A stretch of 62,865 bases of DNA from UBA5336 sp964492485 (GTDB lineage Bacteria > Pseudomonadota > Alphaproteobacteria > Caulobacterales > Hyphomonadaceae). The stretch is taken from positions 1 through 62,865 of the forward strand of contig CAZBKM010000015.1 of assembly GCA_964492485.1 (NCBI GenBank), written 5' to 3'. The position numbers were made by a program, and so were the translations under genes. Positions 15,678 to 23,821 of the stretch are shown piece by piece; within the stretch, counting starts at the first letter, position 1; every line of letters begins with the position of its first letter. The notes beneath the pieces are model-generated. The model saw nothing but the letters and a program-made list of their open reading frames with translations. It made no database searches and was not told where the DNA came from.

Positions 15678-17003
15678 CTACTTGCGGTGCACGATGGTCG
15701 GCATCCAGGTGTAGCCCTTCACGAAGGGGCTGGGCGTGTAGGACGGCTCTTCCAGCACCTCGATCCGCTTGAACCGTGCCAGCGCCTCTTCCCAGAGAAT
15801 CCGCAGTTGCAGTTCGGCCAGCCGGTTACCGACGCAGCGGTGAATGCCGAAGCCGAAAGAGAGATGGCGGCGAACGTTCGGACGCTGGATCCAGAGATCG
15901 TCGGGGCGCTCGAACACCTCTTCGTCGCGATTGCCCGAGACATACCACATGGCGACCTTGTCGCCCTTCCGGATCGTCTTGCCGCCGATCTCGACATCGC
16001 GAACGGCGGTACGGCGCATATGGGCAAGCGGCGTCTGCCAGCGGATGACTTCAGAAACCAGGTTCGGGATCAGATCATGATCCTTCTTGAGGATCTCGAA
16101 CTGGTCCGGGAAGCGGTTCAATGACAGGATCGAGCCGGTCATCGAATTGCGTGTGGTGTCGTTGCCACCGACGATCAGAAGGATGATGTTCCCGAGATAC
16201 TCCTGGGGGGTCATGTCCCGCGTCGCCTCGCCATGGGCCAGCATGGACACGAGGTCATTGCCCGGCTCGGCATTCACGCGCGCATTCCAGAGCTCCGTGA
16301 ACCAGCCGAGGCACTCCATCATCTCCTCGCGCCACTGCTCCTGACCGCCGGGGACGATATCCGGGTTCTGCTGACCGGTGGCGACGTCGGACCAGCGCGT
16401 GAGCTTGCGGCGATGCTCGAAGGGGAAGTCGAACAGGGTCGCCAGCATCATGGTGGTCAGTTCGATCGACACGGTATCGACCCAGTCGAACGGCTCGTTC
16501 TCGGGCAGGCTGTCGAGCAGGCCCTGGGTCCGGCTGCGGATGAGGGACTCGAAGTTCTTCAGGTTGTCCGGCCCGACAATGGGCTGGACAGTCTTTCGCT
16601 GCACATCGTGCTTGGGCGGATCCATGGCGATGAACATGGGAAGGGGGAAATCCTCCTCCATGTCGCCAAGCGTGATCCCGCCATGCTCCCACGAGGAGGA
16701 GAAATCCTTGTGGTTCGTGTCCACGGCCATGATGTCCTGGAACTTCGTGATGCTCCAATAAGGGCCGAAGAAGCTGTCAGGCGTGTAGTGGACCGGGTCC
16801 TCGTGGCGTAACCGGGTGAAGAAGTCCCAGAAGGCATTCCGGCGCCACAGTTCGGGGTCCGAGATGTCGAAGGTCGAAAGATCTACATCGGCGGCGTTCG
16901 GGATGGGCGCGCCGAAATCGAGATGGGACTCGAACAGCTTCTCGCGCGGCGTCACCTTCGGACGTTCGAGTTTTTCTGACAGGGACTGAGCTGTGTCGGC
17001 CAT
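15678..17003 (-). CDS. Cytochrome P450, CYP153-like (alkane terminal hydroxylase type)
   Basis: 441-residue soluble P450. Heme ligand Cys390 in FGFGIHRCVGNR; I-helix GGNDTTRNS; K-helix EVIRW. Stretches such as FIAMDPPKHDVQRKTV, YVSGNRDEEVF and ELQLRILWEEA match the CYP153 family, which hydroxylates the terminal methyl of medium-chain alkanes and fatty acids. The ATG at 17003 follows GGAGGAA. The ferredoxin and ferredoxin reductase genes often found with CYP153 are not adjacent, so electrons must come from elsewhere. Confidence 0.9.
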   Translation of the reverse strand: MADTAQSLSEKLERPKVTPREKLFESHLDFGAPIPNAADVDLSTFDISDPELWRRNAFWDFFTRLRHEDPVHYTPDSFFGPYWSITKFQDIMAVDTNHKDFSSSWEHGGITLGDMEEDFPLPMFIAMDPPKHDVQRKTVQPIVGPDNLKNFESLIRSRTQGLLDSLPENEPFDWVDTVSIELTTMMLATLFDFPFEHRRKLTRWSDVATGQQNPDIVPGGQEQWREEMMECLGWFTELWNARVNAEPGNDLVSMLAHGEATRDMTPQEYLGNIILLIVGGNDTTRNSMTGSILSLNRFPDQFEILKKDHDLIPNLVSEVIRWQTPLAHMRRTAVRDVEIGGKTIRKGDKVAMWYVSGNRDEEVFERPDDLWIQRPNVRRHLSFGFGIHRCVGNRLAELQLRILWEEALARFKRIEVLEEPSYTPSPFVKGYTWMPTIVHRK

Positions 17004-17114
17004 GCGATTCCTCCATTGCAAGGCTTCGGCGCCATTTTGACGCAAGCCTAGCATGGCTTCTCGCGAAAAACCATGACGCCGCCGTCATTTTTGTGGCCGC
17101 ACCGGCTGGTGGCT

Positions 17115-17612
17115 TCAGGCGTCGCCAGCGAAGCGTTCGGCGCGCGCCCGGCCGAGCGCGTCCAGCAGGGCGTCGGCAAGACTGGCGCGCTCGCGCGGCG
17201 TCAGGAACCTGCCGATGACGAAAGCCCTCTGGCCGTGTGCAATGGTCAACCAGCTCTGGGGGCCGACCGGTCGGGGCAGCTCGACCCGGGCAAAGGCCGA
17301 GGGCATCGAGGCCGAGCGGCGCTCGCCGCGCCGGTCGACATGGTGCATGGCGATCTCGTCGGCCGTGATCACGATCCGGGTCGTCTCCCGGGCACCCTTC
17401 CGGTGCCAGCGGAAGGCCAGGTAGATCGCCAGCGCGTCGAGACCGAAGAAACCGACGACGGGAAAGGCGCCCATGGACAGGAATGCCATGCCGGACAGGA
17501 AGCTCAGGCCTGCCACGCAGGCCATGATCACCGTAAATGCCCGGGGGCTGAGCGACTGGTTCGGCGTCAGCACGGCATCGAAATAGACGGTCTGGGAGGC
17601 GTCGCGGTCCAT
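17115..17612 (-). CDS. DUF2244 inner-membrane protein
   Basis: 165 residues with two adjacent membrane helices (about 20-60: FTVIMACVAGLSFLSGMAF and FFGLDALAIYLAF) and a C-terminal soluble domain, the DUF2244 layout. Start at 17612 (MDRDASQ); an ATG twelve bases upstream is an alternative, and neither has a strong ribosome site. Divergent from nth, an arrangement common in alphaproteobacteria. Function unknown. Confidence 0.8.
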   Translation of the reverse strand: MDRDASQTVYFDAVLTPNQSLSPRAFTVIMACVAGLSFLSGMAFLSMGAFPVVGFFGLDALAIYLAFRWHRKGARETTRIVITADEIAMHHVDRRGERRSASMPSAFARVELPRPVGPQSWLTIAHGQRAFVIGRFLTPRERASLADALLDALGRARAERFAGDA

Positions 17613-17700
17613 GGCCCAGGACATAGCGCGCCCGCACACGAGAGGCGAATCGACAGTCTGCCAGCTTGCGCGGCGGCTGCAGGCGCCTAAACCACGGAGG

Positions 17701-18429
17701 ATGGCCAAGGACACACCGCACTCCCGTTCCCCTCGCCGCAGCGCGAAACGGCGCGCCCCGCGCACCATGCCGCGCGCCCGGGCCGAGACACTTTATGCGC
17801 GCCTCGCTGAGGATCGGCCGGACCCGCGCACCGAACTCGACTTCATCAATCCCTTCACGCTACTGGTTGCCGTCGCCCTGTCGGCCCAGGCGACCGATGT
17901 CGGCGTCAACAAGGCGACGCGAAGACTGTTCGCCGTCGCCGATACGCCAGAAGCGATGCTGGCGCTGGGCGAAGCGGGCGTGGCCGAACACATCCGCACG
18001 ATCGGTCTCTGGCGCAACAAGGCCCGCAACGTGATCGCGCTGTCGAAGCGGCTGATCGAGGATTTTGGCGGCGAGGTGCCCGATACGCGCGATGCGCTGG
18101 TCACGCTGCCCGGCGTCGGTCGCAAGACGGCGAACGTGGTGCTGAACGAGGCGTTCGGCCAACCCACGATCGCGGTCGACACGCATATCTTCCGCGTCGC
18201 CAACCGGACCGGTCTTGCGCCCGGAAAGACGCCGGACGAAGTCGAAGCCGGATTGGAACGGGTGACGCCCGCGCCCTACAAGCGCGGCGCTCACCACTGG
18301 TTGATCCTGCATGGACGCTATGTCTGCAAGGCCCGCAAGCCGGAGTGCTGGCGTTGCCCCATCGCGGACCTTTGCCGCTTCACGCCGAAGACACCCAACC
18401 CCGGCAACTCCGCCACGCAAGCGCGCTGA
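17701..18429 (+). CDS. nth: Endonuclease III (DNA glycosylase/AP lyase)
   Basis: 242 residues. Base-excision repair enzyme for oxidised pyrimidines. Helix-hairpin-helix TLPGVGRKTANVV with catalytic Lys142, catalytic Asp160 in AVDTHIFRV, and a C-terminal 4Fe-4S cluster from Cys209, 216, 219 and 225 (C-x6-C-x2-C-x5-C). The ATG at 17701 has CGGAGG directly in front; an internal ATG at 17767 would remove a basic 22-residue leader. Convergent with rlmN across a repeat. Confidence 0.95.
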   Translation: MAKDTPHSRSPRRSAKRRAPRTMPRARAETLYARLAEDRPDPRTELDFINPFTLLVAVALSAQATDVGVNKATRRLFAVADTPEAMLALGEAGVAEHIRTIGLWRNKARNVIALSKRLIEDFGGEVPDTRDALVTLPGVGRKTANVVLNEAFGQPTIAVDTHIFRVANRTGLAPGKTPDEVEAGLERVTPAPYKRGAHHWLILHGRYVCKARKPECWRCPIADLCRFTPKTPNPGNSATQAR

Positions 18430-18507
18430 GCCGCTCGAAGGTCGACGCAATCGCCGGCAGACCGGCTGCCAGGTCGACTGAGACTCGCCCGGGCCCGTTG
18501 TGCTTAT

Positions 18508-18609
18508 AGCATTTTCGAGCGAAGTGGGACCCGGTTCGCGTTAAGAAAATGCTCAAAAACAAGAACATAGCGCATCTTCACTGACTCCGATTGATTTGAA
18601 GATGCGCTA
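18508..18609 (-). repeat. Intergenic repeat, type A, ending in the rlmN stop codon
   Basis: Inverted copy. Hairpin H2 at 18508-18553 (AGCATTTT / AAAATGCT arms around GCGAAGTGGGACCCGGTTCGCG) and hairpin H1 at 18569-18608 (perfect 12-bp arms AGCGCATCTTCA / TGAAGATGCGCT). The last two bases of the rlmN TAG lie inside H1. Confidence 0.85.
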
Positions 18610-19755
18610 GGCGCTTGCCGCGCGGCGACGTTCGGCGGCGGAGGGTTTGACGCTCTCACTTCGGAGCTGTCCGCAGGCAGCGAAGATGTCCCGACCCCGT
18701 GGCGTCCGGATGGGTGAGGCATAGCCGGCCCGGTTCAGCACCTCGGCAAAGGCCTCGATCGTGTCCCAGTCCGAGCATTCGTAAGGGGCGCCAGGCCACG
18801 GGTTGAACGGGATCAGATTGATCTTGGCCGGGATACCCCGCAGGAGCTTTACCAGGTCACGCGCCTCCGCCAGGCTGTCGTTCACCCCCTTCAGCATGAC
18901 GTATTCGAATGTCACGCGCTTCGCATTGGACAGGTCGGGATAGGCCCGGATCGCCTCGAAGAGCTGCTTGAGGTCGTATTTCCGGTTGATGGGTACGATC
19001 TCGTCGCGCAGGGCGTCATGCGTCGCGTGCAGGGAAATGGCGAGCATGGCGCCGGTGCGGGCGCCGAGCTCGGGAATCTTCGGCGCAACGCCGGCGGTCG
19101 AGACGGTAATGCGCCGCCGTCCGATCGAGATGCCGTCACCATCCGCCAGGGTCTCGATCGCCTCGGCGACGGCATCGAGATTGTAGAGCGGCTCGCCCAT
19201 CCCCATGAACACGATGTTGGTCAGGCGCCGGTTCTCGTTCGAAGTCGGCCATTCCTGCAGACTATCGCGCGCCACCAGCACCTGGGCGACGATCTCCTGG
19301 GCGGTCAGGTTCCGGACCAGCCGCTGGGTGCCCGTGTGACAGAAGCGGCAGTTGAGCGTGCAGCCGACCTGGGAGGAGACACATAACGCGCCGGCCTTGC
19401 CGACATCGGGGATGAAGACGCTCTCGCCCTCGACGCCCGGTGCGAACCGGATCAGCCATTTCCGGGTGCCGTCCACGGAGACGAGCTCCTCGGCGATCTC
19501 CGGCCGGTCAAGCGTATAGTGCCGGGCGAGCGTTTCCCGCAGCCCCTTGGCGATATCGGTCATCTCGGAAAAGTCGCGGCTGCCGAAATGATGCACCCAG
19601 CGGCGCAACTGCTTGGCGCGCATGCCAGCCGCCTTCGGATCAAGCCCGCAGGCGGCCATTTCGGCCCGCAACCCCGCAAGCGACCGACCGGCGAGGCTCG
19701 CGCATGGGCCATCGGACGTTGCCGGGCGCCGGGACAGATCGAGTGTGGTCTTCAT
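18607..19755 (-). CDS. rlmN: Dual-specificity 23S rRNA/tRNA adenine C2 methyltransferase
   Basis: 382-residue radical-SAM enzyme that methylates A2503 of 23S rRNA and A37 of some tRNAs. Radical-SAM cluster motif CTLNCRFCHTG, GMGEPLYN, and the C-terminal catalytic cysteine in AACGQL. Length is normal. The ATG at 19755 begins MKTTLDLS. Tandem with the IalB-like gene upstream (180 bases, containing another A repeat). Confidence 0.95.
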   Translation of the reverse strand: MKTTLDLSRRPATSDGPCASLAGRSLAGLRAEMAACGLDPKAAGMRAKQLRRWVHHFGSRDFSEMTDIAKGLRETLARHYTLDRPEIAEELVSVDGTRKWLIRFAPGVEGESVFIPDVGKAGALCVSSQVGCTLNCRFCHTGTQRLVRNLTAQEIVAQVLVARDSLQEWPTSNENRRLTNIVFMGMGEPLYNLDAVAEAIETLADGDGISIGRRRITVSTAGVAPKIPELGARTGAMLAISLHATHDALRDEIVPINRKYDLKQLFEAIRAYPDLSNAKRVTFEYVMLKGVNDSLAEARDLVKLLRGIPAKINLIPFNPWPGAPYECSDWDTIEAFAEVLNRAGYASPIRTPRGRDIFAACGQLRSESVKPSAAERRRAASA

Positions 19756-19834
19756 GGCTGCGGCATAATCCAAAACAGGCGCGAAGGCGAGACGGGTGGA
19801 CGGGCAGCGAGCGGGCGCCTGCCGTACGCGCGCT

Positions 19835-19938
19835 GGCGCATCTTGAAGTCCGTCAGAGCAAGTGCCGACACGCTTGGTTCTTGTTCTTGAGGGTTTTCTT
19901 GAGTCGAACCGTTGCCCACCTCGCTCGAAAATACGCTA
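19835..19938 (+). repeat. Intergenic repeat, type A, ending in the stop codon of the IalB-like gene
   Basis: Partly decayed forward A copy (GCGCATCTTGAAG ... GTTCTTGAGGGTTTTCTTGAGTCGAACC ... CTCGCTCGAAAATACGCTAG). The final GCT gives the AG of the TAG stop at 19938-19936. Confidence 0.7.
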
Positions 19939-20460
19939 GCGGCAGATGGCGGCGGCTTTCTCGATGGCGTCGGCCGATCCGCTCAGCGAGAAGTGATAAG
20001 CCACGGCGGTATCGCGCGCGGAGACCGCCTCGACGCGCAATTCGAAGCCGCGCTCGATGGCTCGCACGAGGCGCGGATCGTCCTCATCATCGGCGAAGGC
20101 TTCCTGCCCCACATTGAACATCGGAATGGCCGCGCGCCCGACGCGGGCGGTCGAGGGCAGGTCCTCGCGCAGCGGAAACCCGACGCGAAGGCTGGGCTGG
20201 TTCCGGCTGCGGCCATCCTGCCAGCTCGTGATGTAGAACCAGACCTCGCCATGGTCGGCGGCCTTGGGTGCCTTGTCGGTCGCAGGCGTGGCCGCATAGC
20301 AGACCCGCGCGCCGTCGACGACGTCGCGGAAGACCTGCCAGTCCTTGTACCGGGCCACAGCATCGGGCGAGGCTGCCGCCACCGTTGGCGACACCAGTGA
20401 CAGAACAAAGGTAGTCAATGCGGCAGCGGTCCGGCGGCGTGTCCGGGACAGTCGGGACAT
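19936..20460 (-). CDS. IalB (invasion-associated locus B) family exported protein
   Basis: 174 residues with a signal peptide (TTFVLSLVSPTVAAA, cleavage about residue 30). The mature part has the family look: YKDWQVF near the start, a VCYAATPA cysteine and a C-terminal cysteine (AICR). The ATG at 20460 follows GAGG. In Bartonella the namesake is linked to erythrocyte invasion; in free-living alphaproteobacteria the role is unknown. Divergent from the ECF sigma gene. Confidence 0.82.
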   Translation of the reverse strand: MSRLSRTRRRTAAALTTFVLSLVSPTVAAASPDAVARYKDWQVFRDVVDGARVCYAATPATDKAPKAADHGEVWFYITSWQDGRSRNQPSLRVGFPLREDLPSTARVGRAAIPMFNVGQEAFADDEDDPRLVRAIERGFELRVEAVSARDTAVAYHFSLSGSADAIEKAAAICR

Positions 20461-20639
20461 GATGGCCTCTTCTTCCAATCCCAGTTCGGGGACCTTATTT
20501 CCACGTCCCTGCAGGGAGGTTAAGGCCCGATTGCAGCAAACACTCCACGCGTGTGAGGCTCGCGCGCCTGCATTCGCAATGATTGCTAATTGGCCCAGAC
20601 CCGTTATGCTGAACTTGGCGATGAAAGGCACCTTCTGCT

Positions 20640-21224
20640 TTGACCCTGTCAGTTCCCCACGCGGCCGCCGATACGGATGAACGCCAGATCTTCCAGAGTT
20701 GCCTGGCCCGCATCGCGTCCGAGCGGTGCCGCCCCTCATTTGCCCGGCTGTTCGAGTATTACGCCCCGCGCCTGAAAAGCTACATGCTTCGCCTCGGCGC
20801 AGAGGCGGCAGAGGCCGAGGAGCTTGCCCAGGAGGTCATGGTAACGGTCTGGCGGAAGGCGGAGCAGTACGACCCGGCCAAGGCCTCCGTCTCGACCTGG
20901 ATCTTCCGGATTGCACGGAACCGGCGCATCGACGCCCATCGCCGCCAGAACAAGCCGGAGCTGGAGGCGAGCGATCCGATGTTGCAGCCCGCCGAAGTCG
21001 AGGGGCCCGACGTGGCCTTTGACCGGATGCAAGTGGAACAGGTGGTGCGCGAGGAGCTCAAGAAGCTCCCGGAAGATCAGTTGAAGCTCTTGCGCGCCGC
21101 GTTCTACGATGGGCTGTCTCACAGCGAGATTGCCGAACAGTTCGGCCTCCCGCTTGGAACGGTGAAATCCCGGATCCGCCTGGCATTTAACCGCCTGCGT
21201 GGACAATTGCAGGACGAACGCTAA
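20640..21224 (+). CDS. rpoE: ECF RNA polymerase sigma factor (RpoE/ECF11-like)
   Basis: 194 residues. Region 2: FEYYAPRLKSYMLRLG, ELAQEVMVTVWRKAEQYD and STWIFRIARNRRIDAHRR. Region 4 helix-turn-helix: LSHSEIAEQFGLPLGTVKSRIR. It most resembles the sigma-E partner of ChrR in photo-oxidative stress control. The only start in frame with the full N-terminus is TTG at 20640, with AAAGG eleven bases before; TTG would suggest weak translation. The putative anti-sigma gene follows after 96 bases. Confidence 0.88.
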   Translation: MTLSVPHAAADTDERQIFQSCLARIASERCRPSFARLFEYYAPRLKSYMLRLGAEAAEAEELAQEVMVTVWRKAEQYDPAKASVSTWIFRIARNRRIDAHRRQNKPELEASDPMLQPAEVEGPDVAFDRMQVEQVVREELKKLPEDQLKLLRAAFYDGLSHSEIAEQFGLPLGTVKSRIRLAFNRLRGQLQDER

Positions 21225-21320
21225 CCTCAACGTCACAATTTCGGGCTGCCAGCGCTTGACCCCGGCAACACGCGGGCAATATCGCTTACTAACCTGAAAA
21301 GTGTTCTGACGTCGGAGTAC

Positions 21321-21998
21321 GTGTTGACCTTGAGAGCCGCACCCCAGGCCTTCAGCGAACTGTACAGCGCCTACGCTGCGGGATGCCTCGACCCCGCCTT
21401 TGCGCTCCTGGTGGAGACGCAGGCGTCCTTGCGTCACGACGTGGCCATGACCCTGGCACGTGGAGAGATCATCGCCGCGACCCTTTTCGAGTCCGAAGCG
21501 CCCTCGCCCATGGCAGACGATGCGCTCGACAGGGCGTTCGCGGCGATCGACGGCCTTGACGTCAAGCCCCGCGCCGCACGACGCGCCGCACGGATCGCCG
21601 GACAGGCACTCGACGAGATCGTCGCCCTGCCCGAACCGCTGCGCGGGGTCGTGCTCGAGATCAATGAAAACACGGATTGGCGCTTTACGGCGCCGGGCAT
21701 CCGGCGTCTGACCCTGGACCTAGGCGGCAATGCGGAAACCGAGCTCTACAGGATCGAGCCAGGCGCATCGGTGCCGCGACACAGCCACAAGGGCGCGGAA
21801 TTCACCCTTGTCGTGGCCGGAGGGTTTTCGGACGAGACAGGGTCTTTCGGGCCGGGCGACCTGGCGATCAAGGGTCCTGACGACACCCACCAGCCAGTCG
21901 CCGACCTGGACGGGGTCTGTTTCGCGCTGGCTGTTCGCGATGGCGGTCTGCAATTCACCGGTCTGATGGGCGCGGTTCAACGGCTGCTCGGCGGCTGA
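21321..21998 (+). CDS. ChrR-like cupin anti-sigma factor lacking the zinc ligands of the sigma-binding domain
   Basis: 225 residues. The N-terminal anti-sigma domain (SAYAAGCLDPAFALLVET) aligns with ChrR, but the four zinc ligands of that domain (one early His and a H-x3-C-x2-C group) are replaced: Gln9, Gln34, Arg38 and Val41. The C-terminal cupin keeps its metal residues (PRHSHKGAEFT and the later DTHQPV). GTG start with GGAG in front. Expected to hold the upstream sigma factor inactive until singlet oxygen or a similar stress, but the altered domain puts that in doubt. Confidence 0.8.
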   Translation: MLTLRAAPQAFSELYSAYAAGCLDPAFALLVETQASLRHDVAMTLARGEIIAATLFESEAPSPMADDALDRAFAAIDGLDVKPRAARRAARIAGQALDEIVALPEPLRGVVLEINENTDWRFTAPGIRRLTLDLGGNAETELYRIEPGASVPRHSHKGAEFTLVVAGGFSDETGSFGPGDLAIKGPDDTHQPVADLDGVCFALAVRDGGLQFTGLMGAVQRLLGG

Positions 21999-22008
21999 CA
22001 GGGCCGCG

Positions 22009-22506
22009 TCAGCGGGATTCGGGGTCTGGAACAGGGCCGCCGGGCATGACCGGGCGCGGGCCATAACCGCCCAGCGACAGGACGCGGTCGTACATGACCA
22101 GGGCCCCTGCCAGGCTGACATTCAGACAGAACCTGGTCGGTATCTTCACCACATGATGACAACGCGCCAGCATCTCTGGCGTCAGATCGCCCCGCTCGCG
22201 TCCCAGAACATAAGCGGCCGCCGTCGGATGTCTGAAACGCGGCAGCTCGACGGCGTCGTCGGTCAGTTCGACCCCGACAAGCTGACAGCCATGGGGCAGG
22301 GCCATGTCCTCCAGCGTGGTCCAGGCATAATAGGGTACATGAGCGGCCGACTTCGACGTGTCGGCGCGATAGGCCTCCCGGATCTTCTGCGCGGCATTGA
22401 CCGAGAAGACGAAGCTTGCGCCAAAGGCGTGGGCGGTGCGCATCAGTGCGCCCAGGTTCATGGGCTTGGAGATTCCTTCCGCCCCGATGCCGAAATAGCC
22501 GCGCAC
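22009..22506 (-). CDS. SpoU/TrmH family RNA 2'-O-methyltransferase
   Basis: 165-residue knotted SPOUT methyltransferase. Three family motifs: NLGALMRTA (motif 1), YVLGRERGDLT (motif 2), and RFCLNVSLAGALVMYD (motif 3) near the C-terminus. Short, without an N-terminal substrate-binding domain. The target RNA is unknown. Starts 2 bases after the membrane-protein stop and is the last gene of the iaaA-type operon. Confidence 0.88.
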   Translation of the reverse strand: MRGYFGIGAEGISKPMNLGALMRTAHAFGASFVFSVNAAQKIREAYRADTSKSAAHVPYYAWTTLEDMALPHGCQLVGVELTDDAVELPRFRHPTAAAYVLGRERGDLTPEMLARCHHVVKIPTRFCLNVSLAGALVMYDRVLSLGGYGPRPVMPGGPVPDPESR

Positions 22507-22508
22507 GC

Positions 22509-22862
22509 CTACAGACCCCCGTTCAGCACCTGGCGCGCTGCCAGCAGGGCGACCATGGCGAAGGGCAATACCCGGCAGGCAAGCCGCGCCAGCCGCATAT
22601 GGTCCAGAGCGGCCGGGTAGGTCGCCTGCAGATGCCCGATCGCCTCGCGCAGCGCCGGGTCCGCATCCGGCGGAACATGCCGGCGGATCGCACCGTCGAC
22701 CGCCTGGAACGCCACGGCGCGGGGCATGGAGGAATCACGGGCGAACAGGGCACCCCGCAAGGCCAGGCCGCCGAACAGGCGAAGCTGGAGTGCCAGGGCG
22801 ACGACGAACCCGAAGCCGATCAGGCCGGTCCAGAACAGGATCGTCCAGAGCATGTGCCTCAA
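22509..22862 (-). CDS. Small membrane protein of unknown function
   Basis: 117 residues: an N-terminal helix (about 6-26, TILFWTGLIGFGFVVALAL), a middle soluble part with VDGAIRRHVPPDADPAL, and a second hydrophobic stretch near the C-terminus (VLPFAMVALLAA). It overlaps the isoaspartyl peptidase gene by four bases (ATGA) and lies 2 bases from trmH, so all three are one operon. I do not recognise the family. Confidence 0.7.
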   Translation of the reverse strand: MRHMLWTILFWTGLIGFGFVVALALQLRLFGGLALRGALFARDSSMPRAVAFQAVDGAIRRHVPPDADPALREAIGHLQATYPAALDHMRLARLACRVLPFAMVALLAARQVLNGGL

Positions 22863-23731
22863 CGCCGTGTGGCGACCTCCCTTTGCCCCTGCGACGTGGC
22901 CACGGCGCGCTTCATGCCCTCCGACAGGAAGGGCATACTCACATTGCCCAGCTTGTCGACGGCGATCAGACCGCCATCGCCGCCCAGCAGGCCAACATCT
23001 TCAAGCGCGGCACGCGCGGCGGCGTCAAGCGACGACCGCGCATAGCGCACGCGCGCCGAGACATCGGCGGCGACGGCGGCGCGCTGAAAATACTCCCCCT
23101 GACCGGTGCAGGACACCGCGACGCGCTCATCGGCCCAGGTGCCAGCGCCCAGAATCGGCGTATCGCCGACCCGTCCCGGTGTCTTGTTCAGCAGACCGCC
23201 CGTCGACGTCGCAGCGGCCAGGCATCCACAGGCATCCAGCGCCACGGCGCCCACGGTGCCGTGCGCAAGCTCGCCACGCCTGACCGGACGGCTGACGGCG
23301 GGCGTGTAGTAACGCTGGGGATTCCAGACCCGTTCCAGGGCGAAGGGGCGCAGGAAGCGGCTTGCCCCCTTGCCGACCAGCAGCACATGGGGCGAGTGGT
23401 CCATGACGTGGCGCGCAGCGGTCACCGGGCTCTTGAACCCCCGTAGCGCAGCCACGGCGCCGGCTCTTCGGGTGTCGCCCTCCATGATGGCCGCGTCGAG
23501 CTCCCATTGACCGAGCTGGTTCGGCGAGGCGCCTCGGCCGGCAACGTGAAAGCCGCTGGCCTCCAGCGCGGCCACCATGTCCTGCACCACATCGACCGCG
23601 CGGGCGCCTTCAGCCAGGGCGCGCGCGCCCCGGTCCAGGGTCTCGCCCATGTGGCGCTCGGCGAGCGTGGGATCGTGGGCCGTCACGGGACCGGCGCCGC
23701 CATGCAGCGCCAGGGACCATACCTTATCCAT
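22859..23731 (-). CDS. Isoaspartyl peptidase / plant-type L-asparaginase
   Basis: 290-residue Ntn-hydrolase precursor that hydrolyses beta-aspartyl dipeptides and asparagine. Self-cleavage exposes the nucleophile Thr in ELAHGTVGAVALD. Other family features: LALHGGAGP at the N-terminus, the substrate loop LLNKTPGRVGDTPILGAG, and CTGQGEYF. The ATG at 23731 begins MDKVWSLA. First gene of a three-gene minus-strand operon, divergent from a quinone oxidoreductase. Confidence 0.92.
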   Translation of the reverse strand: MDKVWSLALHGGAGPVTAHDPTLAERHMGETLDRGARALAEGARAVDVVQDMVAALEASGFHVAGRGASPNQLGQWELDAAIMEGDTRRAGAVAALRGFKSPVTAARHVMDHSPHVLLVGKGASRFLRPFALERVWNPQRYYTPAVSRPVRRGELAHGTVGAVALDACGCLAAATSTGGLLNKTPGRVGDTPILGAGTWADERVAVSCTGQGEYFQRAAVAADVSARVRYARSSLDAAARAALEDVGLLGGDGGLIAVDKLGNVSMPFLSEGMKRAVATSQGQREVATRR

Positions 23732-23821
23732 GAAAATTTTCCGCGCGGAGGGAGACTGCCTTGCCGAACATCGGCGCCCACGGCTAACTTGCCGGCAGCG
23801 AAAAGCAAGAGGAGACGCCCT

